From Clostridia bacterium (GTDB lineage: Bacteria; Bacillota; Clostridia; Oscillospirales; CAG-272): a DNA stretch of 25,003 nucleotides. The DNA is taken from assembly GCA_900770605.1 (NCBI GenBank), contig CAAGKS010000074.1:1-25003 (forward strand). The letters run 5' to 3'. The notes under the pieces were generated by a model. That model searched no databases. It saw only the letters and a program-made list of their open reading frames with translations, and had not been told where the DNA came from. This document shows positions 23,539 through 25,003 of this stretch, piece after piece. The first letter of the stretch is position 1. Each line of letters begins with the position of its first letter. The position numbers and the translations under genes are program-made.

Positions 23539-23567
23539 AGAATATGATTGTCCGCGCGCCGTTATGA
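23539..23567 (-). promoter_or_regulatory. Candidate sigma-E (mother-cell) promoter of spoIIIA
   Basis: Read on the minus strand: -35-like TCATAAC (23561-23567), 14-base spacer, -10-like CATATTCT (23539-23546). These match the Bacillus sigma-E pattern KMATATT-N14-CATACAHT at 5 of 7 and 6 of 8 positions. The start would fall near 23532, directly before the AGGTGAGG site of spoIIIAA. The known sigma-E control of spoIIIA supports it; no sigma-A-like promoter is seen on this strand here. Confidence 0.55.
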
Positions 23568-23714
23568 CAAGCCGTGGCAAATAAAGAGCGCGATTTTTGC
23601 ACAGTACCCACGTACACCCGAAAATATGCGAAAATACTTGCAAAAAGCCCTCGTGTTAACTATTTATTCATTATTTATTAATAATATATTATATCAAAGT
23701 CAGGCGTCTTATGT

Positions 23715-23720
23715 TATAAT
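23715..23720 (+). promoter_or_regulatory. Extended -10 promoter of the right-end membrane protein
   Basis: TATAAT at 23715-23720 is preceded by TGT, giving a TGnTATAAT extended -10; no good -35 is seen at 17 bases. The leader to the ATG at 23773 is about 46 AT-rich bases. It is divergent from the spoIIIA promoter; the 150 bases between hold no gene I can support. Confidence 0.6.
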
Positions 23721-23772
23721 AAGATGTAATATTATTTATATAATGTAAAAATAAATTTCCACGGAGGTTTAT

Positions 23773-25003
23773 ATGTTCTTCAAGAATAACAAAAAGTCTT
23801 CTTCTGCGCAGAACAACGCGCAGAGCTTTGAGTCAAAGCCGAGAGAAGAAGCGGGCGCAAATTACTCTGATACCGACGATTTCGGTACCTATAATCAGCC
23901 CCCCAAGAAAGCTCCACAGCCTCAGAAGCAGGCTCGCCCCCAGCAGCCTCGTCCTCAGGGATCGTTCGGCGGCTTCAAGCGTTCGTCAATAATAGTTGCA
24001 GTAGTTGCAGTAGTTGCTGTCATCGCGCTCGTTGCGCTCGTGATCGCATTCATCAGCAATTCCGGCAAGGATATCAAGTACGAGAATAACGTTTACATAT
24101 CCAACTGTGACGAAGCAGGTATCTGGCGCGTTCTGTATAACGGCAAGCTGATCGGCGAATACGATAACGAGATCGAGCTTATCGTTGCCGAGGACCGCTC
24201 CTTCGCTTACATCATCGAGAACGGCGAAGAGGGCTACAACGTTCATATCGCAAAGGGTAAAAAGGTAGAGACCGCGACCAGCACACCCGTTACCAAGGTG
24301 CTCACCACCGCAACTCTCTCCCCCGCAGTAGTATGGCTTGAGCTTGACAGCGGAATATATCTTTACACCGATGCACACGGCGAGGAAAGAATAACCAAGG
24401 ATCACGCATCTATCAAGGAAGATCCCTCTGCAAACGGCCGTTACAACTACGTATTCCACATCTCCGCAGACGGTAGCACGGTAACCTACGCACAGACCGA
24501 CTCAGAGACAAGTGAGTTCTACCTTTACGTTTACCGCGACAGCGTAGCAGTAAAGTCCGCTAAGTTCCTCATTCCCGTTGCAATTTCTGACGACGGAAAG
24601 TTCGTATTCGGATACGGTATCTCCTCTAAGGACCTCGTTACAAAGGCGTTCTACGTAGTTTCCGGAGAGGATAAGTTCCTCATCGACGAGGGCTTTGATC
24701 AGGTCATCACGCTCAACACAGAGGGCAACGAGATAGTTTATACCACCAATACCGAAACAGGTATCGCTACCTACATCTACTCCTTCAAGCCTCGTAAGCT
24801 TGACGACAGTAAAGAGCCCACCAAGGTAGGCTCCGGCGTATGTGTTCCCGTATATGCTGATCCCGAGATAGCTCGCGCATCCACCTTCAAGAAGTGCTAC
24901 TTTGAGCGCATAGACGGCGATGACGAGAGCAGCTCTCCCACGTACTTCGTTGACAGAAAGTACGAGAGCACGAGCATCTGCTCCTTCAGAGGTAAGTTCA
25001 GCA
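23773..25003 (+). CDS. Single-pass membrane protein with probable beta-propeller-like exterior (partial, cut at window end)
   Basis: At least 410 residues, running off the window. The ATG has GGAGG 5 bases upstream. Layout: a polar, low-complexity cytoplasmic N-terminus (residues 1-70; Lys/Ser/Asn-rich, then Pro/Gln-rich), one transmembrane helix at about 72-95 encoded partly by GTAGTTGCA tandem copies, then an exterior region rich in short beta strands. Recurrent patterns such as SADGSTVTYAQ, SDDGKFVFGYG and NTEGNEIVYTT, each followed by a strand such as FYLYVYR, AFYVVSG or TYIYSF, resemble blades of a TolB/PD40-type propeller. No catalytic motif or named family is recognised. It is divergent from spoIIIA and shows no link to sporulation. 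Confidence 0.8.
   Translation, partial: MFFKNNKKSSSAQNNAQSFESKPREEAGANYSDTDDFGTYNQPPKKAPQPQKQARPQQPRPQGSFGGFKRSSIIVAVVAVVAVIALVALVIAFISNSGKDIKYENNVYISNCDEAGIWRVLYNGKLIGEYDNEIELIVAEDRSFAYIIENGEEGYNVHIAKGKKVETATSTPVTKVLTTATLSPAVVWLELDSGIYLYTDAHGEERITKDHASIKEDPSANGRYNYVFHISADGSTVTYAQTDSETSEFYLYVYRDSVAVKSAKFLIPVAISDDGKFVFGYGISSKDLVTKAFYVVSGEDKFLIDEGFDQVITLNTEGNEIVYTTNTETGIATYIYSFKPRKLDDSKEPTKVGSGVCVPVYADPEIARASTFKKCYFERIDGDDESSSPTYFVDRKYESTSICSFRGKFS

Noticed and set aside
23986..24459. Minus-strand open frame of 157 codons at the right end
   Set aside because: It is antisense to the continuous plus-strand membrane protein gene, which has a promoter and ribosome site.

Overview
The window looks like a contig end from an anaerobic, endospore-forming member of the Clostridia, probably uncultured (for example a metagenome assembly). 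The evidence is a complete spoIIIA operon, an electron-bifurcating transhydrogenase pair (NfnAB), class 1B dihydroorotate dehydrogenase subunits, NrdR, Gram-positive-type Shine-Dalgarno sites and several near-perfect sigma-A promoters with 17-base spacers. I cannot fix the genus. The first 20 bases are Illumina adapter, so genomic sequence starts at base 21.

Layout. Bases 21-5815 (minus strand) hold a pyrimidine operon, transcribed pyrC - carB - pyrK - pyrD, from a consensus promoter at 5877-5905; pyrD is cut by the contig end and carA is not beside carB. Bases 6024-7258 hold a divergent pair, a FlaR-like P-loop kinase and a DUF6512-like membrane protein, ending in a bidirectional terminator. 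Bases 7257-11858 (minus) hold a central-metabolism cluster, pyk - nfnA - nfnB - radical SAM protein. Bases 11922-13772 (minus) hold a zinc-ribbon polytopic membrane protein whose acidic tail is built from about 20 tandem 18-bp units. Bases 13866-15650 (plus) hold a GNAT-like protein and a NimA/PPOX-family flavoprotein. Bases 15675-17193 hold a perfect palindrome, nrdR, a small unknown gene and a two-helix membrane protein. Bases 17194-17582 hold RNase P RNA (minus). Bases 17579-23567 (minus) hold spoIIIAA through spoIIIAH followed by a PRK06851-like ATPase. Bases 23715-25003 (plus) hold the start of a single-pass membrane protein with a probable beta-propeller-like exterior, cut by the window end.

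How the parts work together. PyrC, CarB, PyrK and PyrD cover most of the route from bicarbonate to orotate, with PyrK passing electrons from PyrD to NAD. NfnA is a paralogue of PyrK, used with NfnB to make NADPH from NADH and reduced ferredoxin next to pyruvate kinase. The SpoIIIA proteins form the mother-cell side of the channel joining mother cell and forespore during engulfment. A candidate sigma-E promoter lies directly upstream of spoIIIAA.

Most of the window is conserved core genome. I found no phage, transposon, CRISPR array or obvious defence system. The least explained items are the repeat-tailed zinc-ribbon protein, the truncated membrane protein at the right end, the orphan radical SAM protein and the GGTTAC/GTAACC palindrome.
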